A DNA stretch of 25,317 nucleotides from CAYPZL01 sp964415045 (GTDB lineage Bacteria > Planctomycetota > Phycisphaerae > Sedimentisphaerales > Anaerobacaceae). The stretch lies in NCBI GenBank assembly GCA_964415045.1, contig CAYPZL010000070.1:1-25317 (forward strand). Direction: 5' to 3'. A model generated the notes under the pieces. It did not search any database. It was not told the DNA's origin and saw nothing but the letters and a program-made list of their open reading frames with translations. The first letter of the stretch is position 1. Every line of letters begins with the position of its first letter. The position numbers and the translations under genes are program-made. Positions 6,983 to 14,117 of the stretch are shown here, piece by piece.

Positions 6983-8279
6983 TGTCAACGTAAACGTACA
7001 TCATGTCACGCGTGTCGAAGGGCACGGCAACATCGTTGTGAATGCCAACGACGGCAAGATCGAGAGAGTCGAGTGGCAGGTGCCGGAGGCGCCGCGCTTC
7101 TTCGAGGCGATGGTTCGCGGTCGCAGCTACCAGGATATCCAGACGATCGTGAGCCGCATTTGCGGCATCTGCTCGATTACGCACTCGTTGGCCTCGACCA
7201 AGGCGGTCGAAAACGCCATGGGCATCGAGGTCTCGGAGCAGACGGACGCGGTGCGCATTCTCATGCACTATTCCGAGCAGCTCCAGAGCCACATCCTGCA
7301 CGTTGGATACCTGGCGGCTCCGGACTTCTTCGGGGTCCCGTCGGTGGTGCCGCTGGTGGCCAAGGCCCCCGACGCGGTCAAGACGATCATCAAGCTGCAC
7401 CGCCTGGCCAACGAATGGTCCGACCTGATCGCCGGACGCACGACTCACCCGGTGACGCTCATCCCGGGCGGCCTGACGAGAGTTCCGACGGAGAAGCAGT
7501 TCCGCGAGCTCCAGCAGCGTCTCAAGGACAGCGTCGCCGACCTCAAGACCGTGGCCGAGGTGTTGCTCTCGGTGGCCGAGAACATCCCGAACTTCACGCG
7601 GGAGACCGAATACGTATCGCTCAAGCAGGACAATCCTCCGACGTACACCTTCTATCACGGCGAGATCACCTCGACCGATTACGACGGCACCGTGGCGATC
7701 AACGACTGGAAGACGGTGGCGAACGAGTACGTGAGCGATCAGTCCACGGCCAAGTGGACCAAGTGGCATCGCGGCTCGTACGCCGTCGGGGCGCTGGCCC
7801 GCTTCAACAACAATGGCGAGCTGCTCTCGCCTCTGGCGCAGGACGTGGCCAAGATGTTCAGTCTCGAAAAAGGCTGCTGCAATCCCTACATGAACAACAT
7901 CGCTCAGCTCGTTGAGTGCGTGCATGTGGTGGAGACCAGCATCGCCCTGATCGACGAGCTGCTGACGAAGGGGCTCAAGGACGAGAAGGTTCGCGTCAGT
8001 CCGAAGGCCGGCAAGGCCAGCGGCTGCGTCGAAGCCCCGCGCGGTATCCTCTTCCACGAATACGAGTTCGACCGCAAGGGCAACTGCGTGGGGGCCGACA
8101 TCTGCATCCCGACGAATCAGAATCACGCCAGCATTCAGGAAGACTTCGAGAAGCTGGTGCCCGAGATCCTGGACGAGGGCGAAGACGCCGTACGACAGAA
8201 GCTGGAGATGTGCGTGCGCTCGTACGACCCGTGCATCTCGTGCTCGACGCATATGCTGAACGTGCAGTTCGTCAAGTAA
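6975..8279 (+). CDS. hydA: Group 3b [NiFe] hydrogenase alpha (large, catalytic) subunit
   Basis: 434 residues, very close to the size of archaeal sulfhydrogenase alpha. It carries the NiFe(CN)2CO site: N-terminal RICGIC (C63, C66, with H70) and C-terminal DPCISCSTH (C420, C423, H426). The N-terminal VTRVEGHG is the standard large-subunit opening. After H426 there are only eight residues (MLNVQFVK), the peptide presumably removed by the protease encoded next. The enzyme would interconvert 2H+/H2 using electrons from NAD(P)H through HydG, HydB and HydD, and relatives can also reduce sulfur or polysulfide. It is a soluble, cytoplasmic, bidirectional type; in a fermenter under Rex control, H2 evolution as a redox valve is plausible. 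Assignment to group 3b rests mainly on subunit composition and order. Confidence 0.96.
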   Translation: MSSVNVNVHHVTRVEGHGNIVVNANDGKIERVEWQVPEAPRFFEAMVRGRSYQDIQTIVSRICGICSITHSLASTKAVENAMGIEVSEQTDAVRILMHYSEQLQSHILHVGYLAAPDFFGVPSVVPLVAKAPDAVKTIIKLHRLANEWSDLIAGRTTHPVTLIPGGLTRVPTEKQFRELQQRLKDSVADLKTVAEVLLSVAENIPNFTRETEYVSLKQDNPPTYTFYHGEITSTDYDGTVAINDWKTVANEYVSDQSTAKWTKWHRGSYAVGALARFNNNGELLSPLAQDVAKMFSLEKGCCNPYMNNIAQLVECVHVVETSIALIDELLTKGLKDEKVRVSPKAGKASGCVEAPRGILFHEYEFDRKGNCVGADICIPTNQNHASIQEDFEKLVPEILDEGEDAVRQKLEMCVRSYDPCISCSTHMLNVQFVK

Positions 8280-8289
8280 TCGTGGGGTT

Positions 8290-8751
8290 ATGAAGAAGGC
8301 CGTTGTCGTACTCGGTCTGGGCAATCCGCTCATGGCGGATGAAGGGATCGGCGTCTACCTGGTTGAACGCCTGGCGCAGAAGGCCGAGCGATATCCGTCG
8401 GTAGACTTCATCGATGCCGGGACGGGCGGAATGTCCGTGCTGCATCTGCTCGAAGGCCGGCGCAAGGCCGTCTTCATCGACTGTGCGCTCATGGGCGAAG
8501 CGCCGGGCGAAATCAGGCGCTTCACGTGTGAAGAGGTTCGCAGCCGCAAAGTCCTCGCGCATCAATCGCTTCACGAGGCGGATCTCATGCACGTCATCGC
8601 CATGGCCGAGCAACTGGGGCAGGCCCCGGACGAGGTCGTGATTTTCGGGATCGAGCCCGAGGCGGTCGAGCTGAAGCAGGGTCTGAGCCCCACGCTTCTG
8701 GAACGATGCGACGAGTATGTTTCCCTGGTGCTGCGAGAGCTGGAGGCGTAG
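8290..8751 (+). CDS. [NiFe] hydrogenase maturation endopeptidase (first copy)
   Basis: 153 residues, HyaD/HybD/HycI family. These proteases check for inserted nickel and then clip the C-terminal tail of the large subunit. The family glycine-rich opening VLGLGNPLMADEGIG contains the Ni-sensing acid (E18); D64 (FIDC) and H91 (HQSLHE) match the other two metal ligands of HybD. It starts 10 bases after hydA and ends the operon, so HydA is its likely substrate. It is distinct from the second protease at 23753, whose acid position is Asp. Confidence 0.95.
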   Translation: MKKAVVVLGLGNPLMADEGIGVYLVERLAQKAERYPSVDFIDAGTGGMSVLHLLEGRRKAVFIDCALMGEAPGEIRRFTCEEVRSRKVLAHQSLHEADLMHVIAMAEQLGQAPDEVVIFGIEPEAVELKQGLSPTLLERCDEYVSLVLRELEA

Positions 8752-8778
8752 TGGGAACTGGCAAACGGTCGTTCTTTT

Positions 8779-8824
8779 CCCGGCGGCGGGTAACCTGTCA
8801 CAGTGACGGACGCTACCGCCGGGG
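8779..8824. terminator. Candidate hairpin at end of the first hydrogenase operon
   Basis: CCCGGCGG (8779-8786) pairs with CCGCCGGG (8817-8824), and a smaller GTCAC/GTGAC pair lies inside. It falls between the protease stop (8751) and the next promoter (8849), where a terminator would be expected. No U-run follows, so function is uncertain. Confidence 0.45.
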
Positions 8825-8848
8825 GCGCTGAAATTTGCGGTGGTGCTA

Positions 8849-8877
8849 TTGACGCAGAACATCCTCTGACATATACA
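8849..8877 (+). promoter_or_regulatory. Promoter of the two-component genes
   Basis: TTGACG (8849-8854), 17 bases, TATACA (8872-8877). A perfect TATAAT overlaps at 8878-8883 but would be 23 bases from the -35. The sequence between is A/T-rich, unlike the surroundings. No Rex-type operator is visible here, so this pair is probably not directly Rex-controlled. Confidence 0.65.
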
Positions 8878-8932
8878 TATAATGTAACACGCGGATGAAA
8901 ATGACACTCTCTTGTTTGCCGAAGGAGATGAA

Positions 8933-9328
8933 ATGGGACAAGGCAGGATTTTGATTATCGATGACGATCCTGATATCACCGAAGCCATGACCGTCGTTCT
9001 GGAGAACAAAGGCTATGAGGTGCAAAGCGCGCTGGACGGCGCCGAGGGGATGGAACGACTGCAGCAGGGCCGGCCGGACCTGATCGTTCTGGACGTGATG
9101 ATGAGGACGTCACAGGAAGGATTTGATTTCTCACGCGCCTTGAAGCACAATCCGGACTACAAGGATATTCCTATTCTGATGCTGACCGCCGTCAAGCAGA
9201 AGACCGGTCTGGATTTCAAAACGGAGGCCGGCGACGAATCCTGGCTTCCGGTGGAGGAATTTCTGGATAAGCCGGTGAAGCCGGACGTCCTTCTGGAGAA
9301 GGTGGAAAGCCTGCTCCAGAAGTCGTAA
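8933..9328 (+). CDS. Stand-alone response regulator receiver protein
   Basis: 131 residues, a single CheY-like receiver with no output domain. The acidic pocket is D10-D11-D12, the phospho-acceptor is D54 (VLDVMM), the switch Thr is T85 (LMLTA) and the conserved Lys is K113 (DKPVKP). The stretch between T85 and K113 is longer than in CheY, containing an extra acidic GLDFKTEAGDESW segment, and the loop after D54 also differs. ATG at 8933 is chosen because AAGGAG precedes it by 5 bases; an in-frame upstream start at 8912 lacks this. It is followed 5 bases later by the kinase gene, its likely partner. With no DNA-binding domain, its target must be another protein. Confidence 0.9.
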   Translation: MGQGRILIIDDDPDITEAMTVVLENKGYEVQSALDGAEGMERLQQGRPDLIVLDVMMRTSQEGFDFSRALKHNPDYKDIPILMLTAVKQKTGLDFKTEAGDESWLPVEEFLDKPVKPDVLLEKVESLLQKS

Positions 9329-9333
9329 CTTGT

Positions 9334-10680
9334 ATGGAAAATCTTCTCAAAAGCACCAGCCTCGTTCAAAGGGCCTACTGGCTGATTCGTCTGCGGTGGA
9401 TCGCGATCCTTACGCTGGCGGTGGCCACCTTTGTCGCGAGAAGGTTCATGGGTGTTGCGCTGCCGGCGACGGCTCTTTACGTCATTGCGGCGGTGCTGCT
9501 GGTGTACAACTTCCTTCTGTACGATCTTCTGCGGTACTCGACGTGGGGGGGCAAGGAGCCCTCTCCGGCCCGCATCGGCTGGATCCTCACGTTTCAGATT
9601 TGTGCGGACCTGTTCATCCTGGCCACCATCCTGCACTTCTCCGGGGGGATTGAGAATCCGTTTTCCTTCTTCTTTGTCTTCCATATGATCATCGCCAGCA
9701 TCTTGCGGTCCAAGTGGCAAAGCTATCTGCAGGCGACCCTGGCGGTGGTCCTTTTCGGCGGGCTGGTGGTTCTGGAGTCTCTCGGATGGATCGAGCATTA
9801 CCAGTTGGCCGGGTTTGTCGGCCGGGACGCATACCAGAACACCACCTACGTTTTCGGTTTCCTTTTCGTTTTTACGATCACGCTGTATCTGGTGGTCTAC
9901 ATGACAACGTCCATCAGCGAACAGCTCCGAAAGCAACAGGTCAGCTATGAGCGGGCGAACGCCTTGCTCCAGGAGAAGGACCAGCTCAAGAACGAATACG
10001 TTCTTCGCGTCACGCACGACATCAAGGGGCATTTGGCCGCGGTGCAAAGCTGCCTGGACATCGTTTTTGGTGAAATGGTGGGGCCTCTCAACGAAAAGCA
10101 GAAGGATCTGATCGAGAGGGCCCATCGCCGCACGGCCAAGTGCATGGCCTTCATCACCGCCTTACTGAGACTGACCCGCATGAAACTGACCGGCCGTCTC
10201 GAGGTGGAGCGATTCTCCTTGCGCAACAGCGTATTCAACGCTCTGGCGTCGGTGCAAAACCGGGCGCAGAACAAGCGCATCGGGCTGACGCACCACATCG
10301 ATGCGTCGGTCGACGAGGTTCTGGGCGAAGCGGTGTTGATTGAGGAAACCCTGACTAACCTTCTTTTCAATGCCGTCAAGTACACTCCGAACGACGGCAA
10401 GGTGGACATGCAGGTCCGGGACGATGGTGCGTTCGTCCAGGTGAGCATTACCGATACGGGCATCGGCGTGCCCGAGAGCGATCTGACGCGTATCTTCGAG
10501 GAGTTCTACCGGGCCGACAACGCCCGTGCCGCCGAGCGAGACGGGACGGGCCTGGGGCTGGCGTTCGCCAGGCAGGTGGTGGAAAGGCACGGGGGGCGAA
10601 TCTGGGCCGAAAAGAACCCGGAAGGGGGCAGTCGTTTCATCTTCACGCTGCCGAAAGAACCAGCGCCGCCGGCGGCCTGA
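9334..10680 (+). CDS. Membrane sensor histidine kinase with RegB-like sensor segment
   Basis: 448 residues. The first 195 hold about six membrane segments; between two of them lies GGIENPF (104-110), the quinone/redox-linked GGxxNPF motif known from RegB/PrrB. A short coiled stretch (195-222) leads to the HisKA helix with H228 in THDIKGHL; the box deviates from the usual HExRTPL (Gly and His replace Thr and Pro). The ATPase domain has N342/N346 in the N-box, DTGIG (374-378) and GTGLGLA (404-410), all intact, so it should be active. It sits between two hydrogenase loci and forms a bicistron with the receiver gene, suggesting a membrane redox sensor that communicates with that receiver. Linking it to hydrogenase control is inference from position. 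Confidence 0.92.
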   Translation: MENLLKSTSLVQRAYWLIRLRWIAILTLAVATFVARRFMGVALPATALYVIAAVLLVYNFLLYDLLRYSTWGGKEPSPARIGWILTFQICADLFILATILHFSGGIENPFSFFFVFHMIIASILRSKWQSYLQATLAVVLFGGLVVLESLGWIEHYQLAGFVGRDAYQNTTYVFGFLFVFTITLYLVVYMTTSISEQLRKQQVSYERANALLQEKDQLKNEYVLRVTHDIKGHLAAVQSCLDIVFGEMVGPLNEKQKDLIERAHRRTAKCMAFITALLRLTRMKLTGRLEVERFSLRNSVFNALASVQNRAQNKRIGLTHHIDASVDEVLGEAVLIEETLTNLLFNAVKYTPNDGKVDMQVRDDGAFVQVSITDTGIGVPESDLTRIFEEFYRADNARAAERDGTGLGLAFARQVVERHGGRIWAEKNPEGGSRFIFTLPKEPAPPAA

Positions 10681-10695
10681 ACGCTCCTGTCACGC

Positions 10696-10714
10696 GGGAC
10701 ATCGTTTGTGTCCC
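10696..10714 (+). terminator. Weak hairpin after the kinase gene
   Basis: GGGACA (10696-10701) and TGTCCC (10709-10714) with a seven-base loop lie 16 bases after the kinase stop. There is no following U-tract. It could end the two-component transcript before the rex2 promoter, but the stem is only six pairs. Confidence 0.35.
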
Positions 10715-10850
10715 AATGTCGCAAAAACCTGCCCCCGGGATGTGACGATATCAAAATAATTTTCCCGCTATTTTGCTTGCGAGAAGGTAAGGTGTTGTCC
10801 TGTATGGGCTTATGTCGATATCGGTCTGTGCCAAAAAAAACGATTTGTGC

Positions 10851-10879
10851 TTGACAAATATTGGTGTGACGTCTATTTT
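10851..10879 (+). promoter_or_regulatory. Sigma70-type promoter of the rex2-membrane hydrogenase locus
   Basis: TTGACA (10851-10856, consensus), 17 bases, TATTTT (10874-10879). The start of transcription would be near 10886. From the -35 to the Rex operator the distance is 41 bases, exactly as at rex1. Confidence 0.85.
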
Positions 10880-10891
10880 GAAGGTGGAATT

Positions 10892-10909
10892 TTGTGAAAG
10901 TGAGCACAA
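10892..10909. promoter_or_regulatory. Rex operator (ROP) of the rex2 locus
   Basis: TTGTG-N8-CACAA, differing from the rex1 operator only at positions 8 and 13 of 18. It begins 12 bases after the -10 box. Either Rex protein could be expected to bind it, giving shared NADH/NAD+ control of both hydrogenases. Confidence 0.9.
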
Positions 10910-10928
10910 TCACGAGGAGATCGTGGCC

Positions 10929-11552
10929 ATGCGATACCACAGGATTCCAGATGAGACGGTCCGGCGCCTGCCGGTGTATCTTCGGGGGGCGATCCATCTG
11001 TCTCAACAAGGCGTGGAAAACGTCTCGAGCAGCGAGCTGGCCACGATGCTGGGTGTCAACGCATGGCAGATCCGCAAGGATTTCTCGTACTTCGGGGATT
11101 TCGGGACGCCGGGCGTCGGGTACGAGCTCAAGATTCTCATCAAGCATATCAACAAGATCCTCCGTCTGAACACAGGCCACAAGGCGGCCCTGGTCGGCGT
11201 GGGCAATTTGGGCTCGGCGTTGCTGTCGTTCCCCGGTTTTTCCGCCTATGGGTTCAACATCGCGGCGACCTTCGACATCGACAAGAGAAAAGTCGGACGC
11301 CGCAAGAACGGCATTTTGATCGAGGACGTCTCCAGGTTGCGCAACTTGCGCAGACGGGGCATTTATTTGGGGATCATCGCGGTGCCGGCCAGGGCTTCCC
11401 AGGAGATCGCGGAAATGCTGGTGAAGGCGGGCGTCCGAGGCATTTTGAATTTTTCACCTCGCTACATTGCAGTTCCCAAACGGGTCAAGGTAATCACGAT
11501 TGACATCGCCATGGATTTGGCGCGCTTGCCGTATTACATGCCGTCGAGTTGA
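10929..11552 (+). CDS. rex: Redox-sensing transcriptional repressor Rex (copy 2)
   Basis: 207 residues and the same layout as copy 1: winged helix with QIRKDFSYFGDFGTPGVGY, then a Rossmann domain opening GVGNLG (90-95; copy 1 has GVGDLG). The ATG at 10929 is preferred to an upstream in-frame start at 10812 because it matches copy 1 from the first residue, has GAGGAGA 8 bases before it, and the upstream alternative would place the promoter and operator inside the gene. Differences between copies cluster in the helix at 21-40 and in the C-terminal domain, so their NAD(H) or DNA affinities may differ. It precedes the membrane hydrogenase genes by 134 bases. Confidence 0.97.
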   Translation: MRYHRIPDETVRRLPVYLRGAIHLSQQGVENVSSSELATMLGVNAWQIRKDFSYFGDFGTPGVGYELKILIKHINKILRLNTGHKAALVGVGNLGSALLSFPGFSAYGFNIAATFDIDKRKVGRRKNGILIEDVSRLRNLRRRGIYLGIIAVPARASQEIAEMLVKAGVRGILNFSPRYIAVPKRVKVITIDIAMDLARLPYYMPSS

Positions 11553-11564
11553 ACGGCTGAAACA

Positions 11565-11589
11565 TAACTTGGTGTTTTACAACAAGTTA
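11565..11589. promoter_or_regulatory. 25-bp palindrome between rex2 and the second hydB
   Basis: TAACTTG and CAAGTTA (seven perfect pairs) flank G-TGT-TTT-ACA-A, where TGT and ACA also pair. It is A/T-rich and lacks the TTGTG/CACAA ends of a Rex box. It could be an operator for another regulator, or an RNA hairpin giving partial termination or mRNA processing between rex2 and the structural genes. No U-run follows. Confidence 0.55.
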
Positions 11590-11686
11590 GGACTGTGTAA
11601 GGACGGGCAGCAGCACGGGAACAGCCAACCGAACGTCGTCCGGTCACTGCGCGTGACTGCGAACCGTCTGTTGTGATGGGTACAGC

Positions 11687-12742
11687 ATGGAAACCGTCTT
11701 TATCAGCAAGCTGAACGTGCTGCTCGATGCGGTGGCTCAAAAGATGGACCTGTACGTCCCCCGAAAGGTGGAATCGCACTATGTTTTCGAGCGATACACC
11801 GCCGATTCGCCGCCGGAGCCGGCGTTCAACGAGGTTAGGGTGTGCACCCCGGTCAAAGAGTTTCTCTTTCCCTTACGGGAGCTGGCGGCGGTTTTCCCGG
11901 AGCCGCAGGAGCCAGAGAAAGTGGGGCCCTTCGCCCTGTTCGGACTCAAAGCCTGTGACCTGCGGGCGATGGAGATTCTGGACAAGGTGTTCGCGGAGGA
12001 GGAGTTCGAGGACCCGCTCTATCTGGCCCGTCGGGAGAAGATGCTGGTGATCTCGTCGGATTGTACGGAGCCGGGAGAGAGCTGCTTCTGCAACGTTCTC
12101 GAGGGCAAACCGTATGCAGAGGACGGGTACGATCTGAACGTCTCGCCTGTGGAAGACGGTTTCATCGTTCAGGCCGGTTCACAAAAGGGCAGGGGCTTTC
12201 TGTCAGCCCACGCCGATCTGTTCGGGGACGTTCCGGATGCCCTGCTGGCCGAACGCGACGAGCGGCGGGCCGAAGCGCAAAGGCGGTTGAAAGAGGCCAA
12301 CGCCCGATTCCAACTGGATGCGCCGCTGAAGGAGATCGTACAGGAGCGATACGAGTCGGATGTGTTCGACGAGGAGGCGCGCACCTGCGTGGAGTGCCAG
12401 GCGTGCACGCGGGTTTGTCCGACGTGTCACTGTTTCTACCTGTACGACACGAAGCAGAAGGACTATTTCGCGAAGATGAAGATGTGGGACAGTTGCATGC
12501 GCGTCGGATACGCGGAAGTGGCGGGAGGGGCGAACCCGCGCAAGATGCTGGGCGATCGGCTGCGGCACCGTCTCATGCACAAATTTGCCTATTTCCTCGA
12601 CCGGTACGGAATCGAGATGTGCGTCGGGTGCGGCCGATGCGTCGATGCCGAGGCCGGCGACGTCGATATTCGCGTCGTGTTGAAGAAGCTCAACGACGAG
12701 CTTCGCGATAGAGACCATGAAGTCGTGAAAGCCAAAAAATGA
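11687..12742 (+). CDS. HydB-like iron-sulfur subunit of the membrane hydrogenase locus
   Basis: 351 residues, paralogous to the hydB at 4292. The N-terminal domain keeps the cluster Cys set: C90 (ACD), C126, C133 and C135 (CFC). The first ferredoxin motif is complete (C234, C237, C240, C244, then PTCHCF). The second has C312, C315 and C318, but the fourth position is E322, so that site is altered and may hold a 3Fe or Glu-ligated cluster, or none. It would move electrons between the HydG-like subunit and the following ferredoxin. The next gene overlaps by 4 bases. In other genomes such pairs serve group 3b hydrogenases, sulfide dehydrogenase-like enzymes or formate dehydrogenases; here the downstream partner is a group 4 hydrogenase. 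Confidence 0.9.
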   Translation: METVFISKLNVLLDAVAQKMDLYVPRKVESHYVFERYTADSPPEPAFNEVRVCTPVKEFLFPLRELAAVFPEPQEPEKVGPFALFGLKACDLRAMEILDKVFAEEEFEDPLYLARREKMLVISSDCTEPGESCFCNVLEGKPYAEDGYDLNVSPVEDGFIVQAGSQKGRGFLSAHADLFGDVPDALLAERDERRAEAQRRLKEANARFQLDAPLKEIVQERYESDVFDEEARTCVECQACTRVCPTCHCFYLYDTKQKDYFAKMKMWDSCMRVGYAEVAGGANPRKMLGDRLRHRLMHKFAYFLDRYGIEMCVGCGRCVDAEAGDVDIRVVLKKLNDELRDRDHEVVKAKK

Positions 12743-13560
12743 CGGCGAACCTGTACCAACCGATCAACGGCGAGATCGTGGACGTTGTCGATGAGTCTCC
12801 CACGATCAAGAGTTTCGTCATCTCGCCGGAAAGCGAGTTTCAATTCAAGACCGGCCAGTTTGTCGAGCTGACCCTGCCCGGAGAAGGCGAGGCTCCGTTT
12901 ACCCCGTCGTCGTCGCCGGTGGTGACGGAGAAGATGGAGATTACCATCATGAAGGCCGGGCGGGTGACGGCCCGGTTGCATGAATGCAGACAAGGTCAGC
13001 CGGTGGGCATCCGCGGGCCCTACGGCAACGGCTATCCCGTGGATGACTTCGCCGGCAAGCAGGTCTACATCGTCGGCGGCGGGGTGGGCCTGGCCCCCAT
13101 TCGCTCGCTCTTTCTTACCCTGGTGGATCGCATCAAGGACTTCAAGTCGGTGGTGTGCCGCTTCGGGGCGCGGACCCCGGAGGACTTCATCTACAAGAAC
13201 AGCCTTTTCGGCGAGTGGCAGAAGCTCGACGGCGTCGAGATGAAGCTCACAGTCGATCAGGCCAACGGCGACTGGGACGGTCACGTGGGTGTGGTCACGA
13301 CGATTCTCGACCCGAAGGACGTGGACATCGCCAATTCCGTGGCGGTCGTTTGCGGCCCGCCCATCATGATGAAATTCGTGACGATCAATCTGCTGGAGTA
13401 CGGTTTTGCGCCCGACAGTATCTACCTTTCGATGGAGAAGAACATGAGCTGCGGCGTGGGAAAGTGCGGCCACTGCATGCTGGGCAAGTTCTACGTGTGC
13501 AAGGACGGGCCCGTCTTTACCTACGAGCAGATAAAGAGCTATCCCAATATCTGGGACTGA
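12739..13560 (+). CDS. HydG-like FAD/NAD(P)H-binding subunit of the membrane hydrogenase locus
   Basis: 273 residues, same family as the gamma subunit at 5385. FAD motif APFTPSSSP near residue 52; dinucleotide loop GGGVGLAPIRS (about 112-122); [2Fe-2S] ligands C238, C243, C246 and C254. All parts of the NAD(P)H-to-iron-sulfur path are intact. It lacks the N-terminal MCQCC cluster of its paralogue. It overlaps the HydB-like gene (ATGA) and is followed 32 bases later by the polyferredoxin. This subunit is what gives the membrane hydrogenase locus a nicotinamide-reactive entry point, which ordinary Mbh and Ech complexes lack. Confidence 0.93.
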   Translation: MTANLYQPINGEIVDVVDESPTIKSFVISPESEFQFKTGQFVELTLPGEGEAPFTPSSSPVVTEKMEITIMKAGRVTARLHECRQGQPVGIRGPYGNGYPVDDFAGKQVYIVGGGVGLAPIRSLFLTLVDRIKDFKSVVCRFGARTPEDFIYKNSLFGEWQKLDGVEMKLTVDQANGDWDGHVGVVTTILDPKDVDIANSVAVVCGPPIMMKFVTINLLEYGFAPDSIYLSMEKNMSCGVGKCGHCMLGKFYVCKDGPVFTYEQIKSYPNIWD

Positions 13561-13592
13561 CACGGTCCCGACGGCGGAAAGAGAAGTCGGAT

Positions 13593-14117
13593 ATGAGTGC
13601 GAAGCTGATCATCGATTTGGCCAGGACGAAATTGCAGGAGGAATCGCAGGTCCGCTGCTCGTACAAGCATCACCCCGGAAACAAGGGGCTCGACGCTCTG
13701 CTGGAGATGGTTCGCTTTGCGCTGATTTGCCGTCGCTGCGAGGGGGCCCCGTGCGTGGCGGCGTGTCCGCAGGGCGCGCTGGAGAAAGTTCCCAGCGAGA
13801 CAAACGACGCCGGCATCCTCAAGCGGGCCAACATGCTCTGCACCGGGTGCGGGACGTGCGCGATCGCGTGTCCTTTCGGCACGATTTACACGGACCTGAT
13901 TCCGTTTCCCAGCAGCGTGTGCGACCTGTGCCGGGGCCGGTTGCAAGGCGGTGAGAAACCTCTGTGCGTGCAGACCTGTGACGACGGCAGTATCGACTAC
14001 TGTCCGGCCGAGCCCGGTGACGATCTCGTGGAAGTCTTCGACGGCATCGTGGTGAAAGTGGCCGGCGGCAGTACGTGGGAGCCGTTCCTCAAGAGCGAAG
14101 AAGAGGCCGAGAGATGA
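13593..14117 (+). CDS. Polyferredoxin-type electron carrier (HycB/CooF-like, about three 4Fe-4S clusters)
   Basis: 174 residues. Cys groups: C46, C49, C54, C58; C83, C86, C89, C93 (CTGCGTCAIACP); C110, C113, C125, C129 (CDLC...PLCVQTC). This spacing is that of the HycB/CooF/DmsB family, which links a soluble redox module to a membrane enzyme. No signal peptide. ATG at 13593 (GAGAAG a few bases upstream) gives the family-length protein; the longer upstream frame only overlaps the preceding gene. The next gene overlaps its stop (ATGA). Likely role: bridging the HydBG-like module and the hydrogenase arm. Exact cluster number is an inference from the Cys count. Confidence 0.9.
   Translation: MSAKLIIDLARTKLQEESQVRCSYKHHPGNKGLDALLEMVRFALICRRCEGAPCVAACPQGALEKVPSETNDAGILKRANMLCTGCGTCAIACPFGTIYTDLIPFPSSVCDLCRGRLQGGEKPLCVQTCDDGSIDYCPAEPGDDLVEVFDGIVVKVAGGSTWEPFLKSEEEAER

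Noticed and set aside
6792..8333. 513-codon minus-strand frame opposite hydD/hydA
   Set aside because: Antisense shadow of unmistakable hydrogenase subunits; Arg/His/Val-rich translation without any domain.
10812..10928. 39-residue N-terminal extension of Rex copy 2
   Set aside because: It would run through the promoter and the Rex operator, has no match in copy 1, and a good ribosome site precedes the ATG at 10929.
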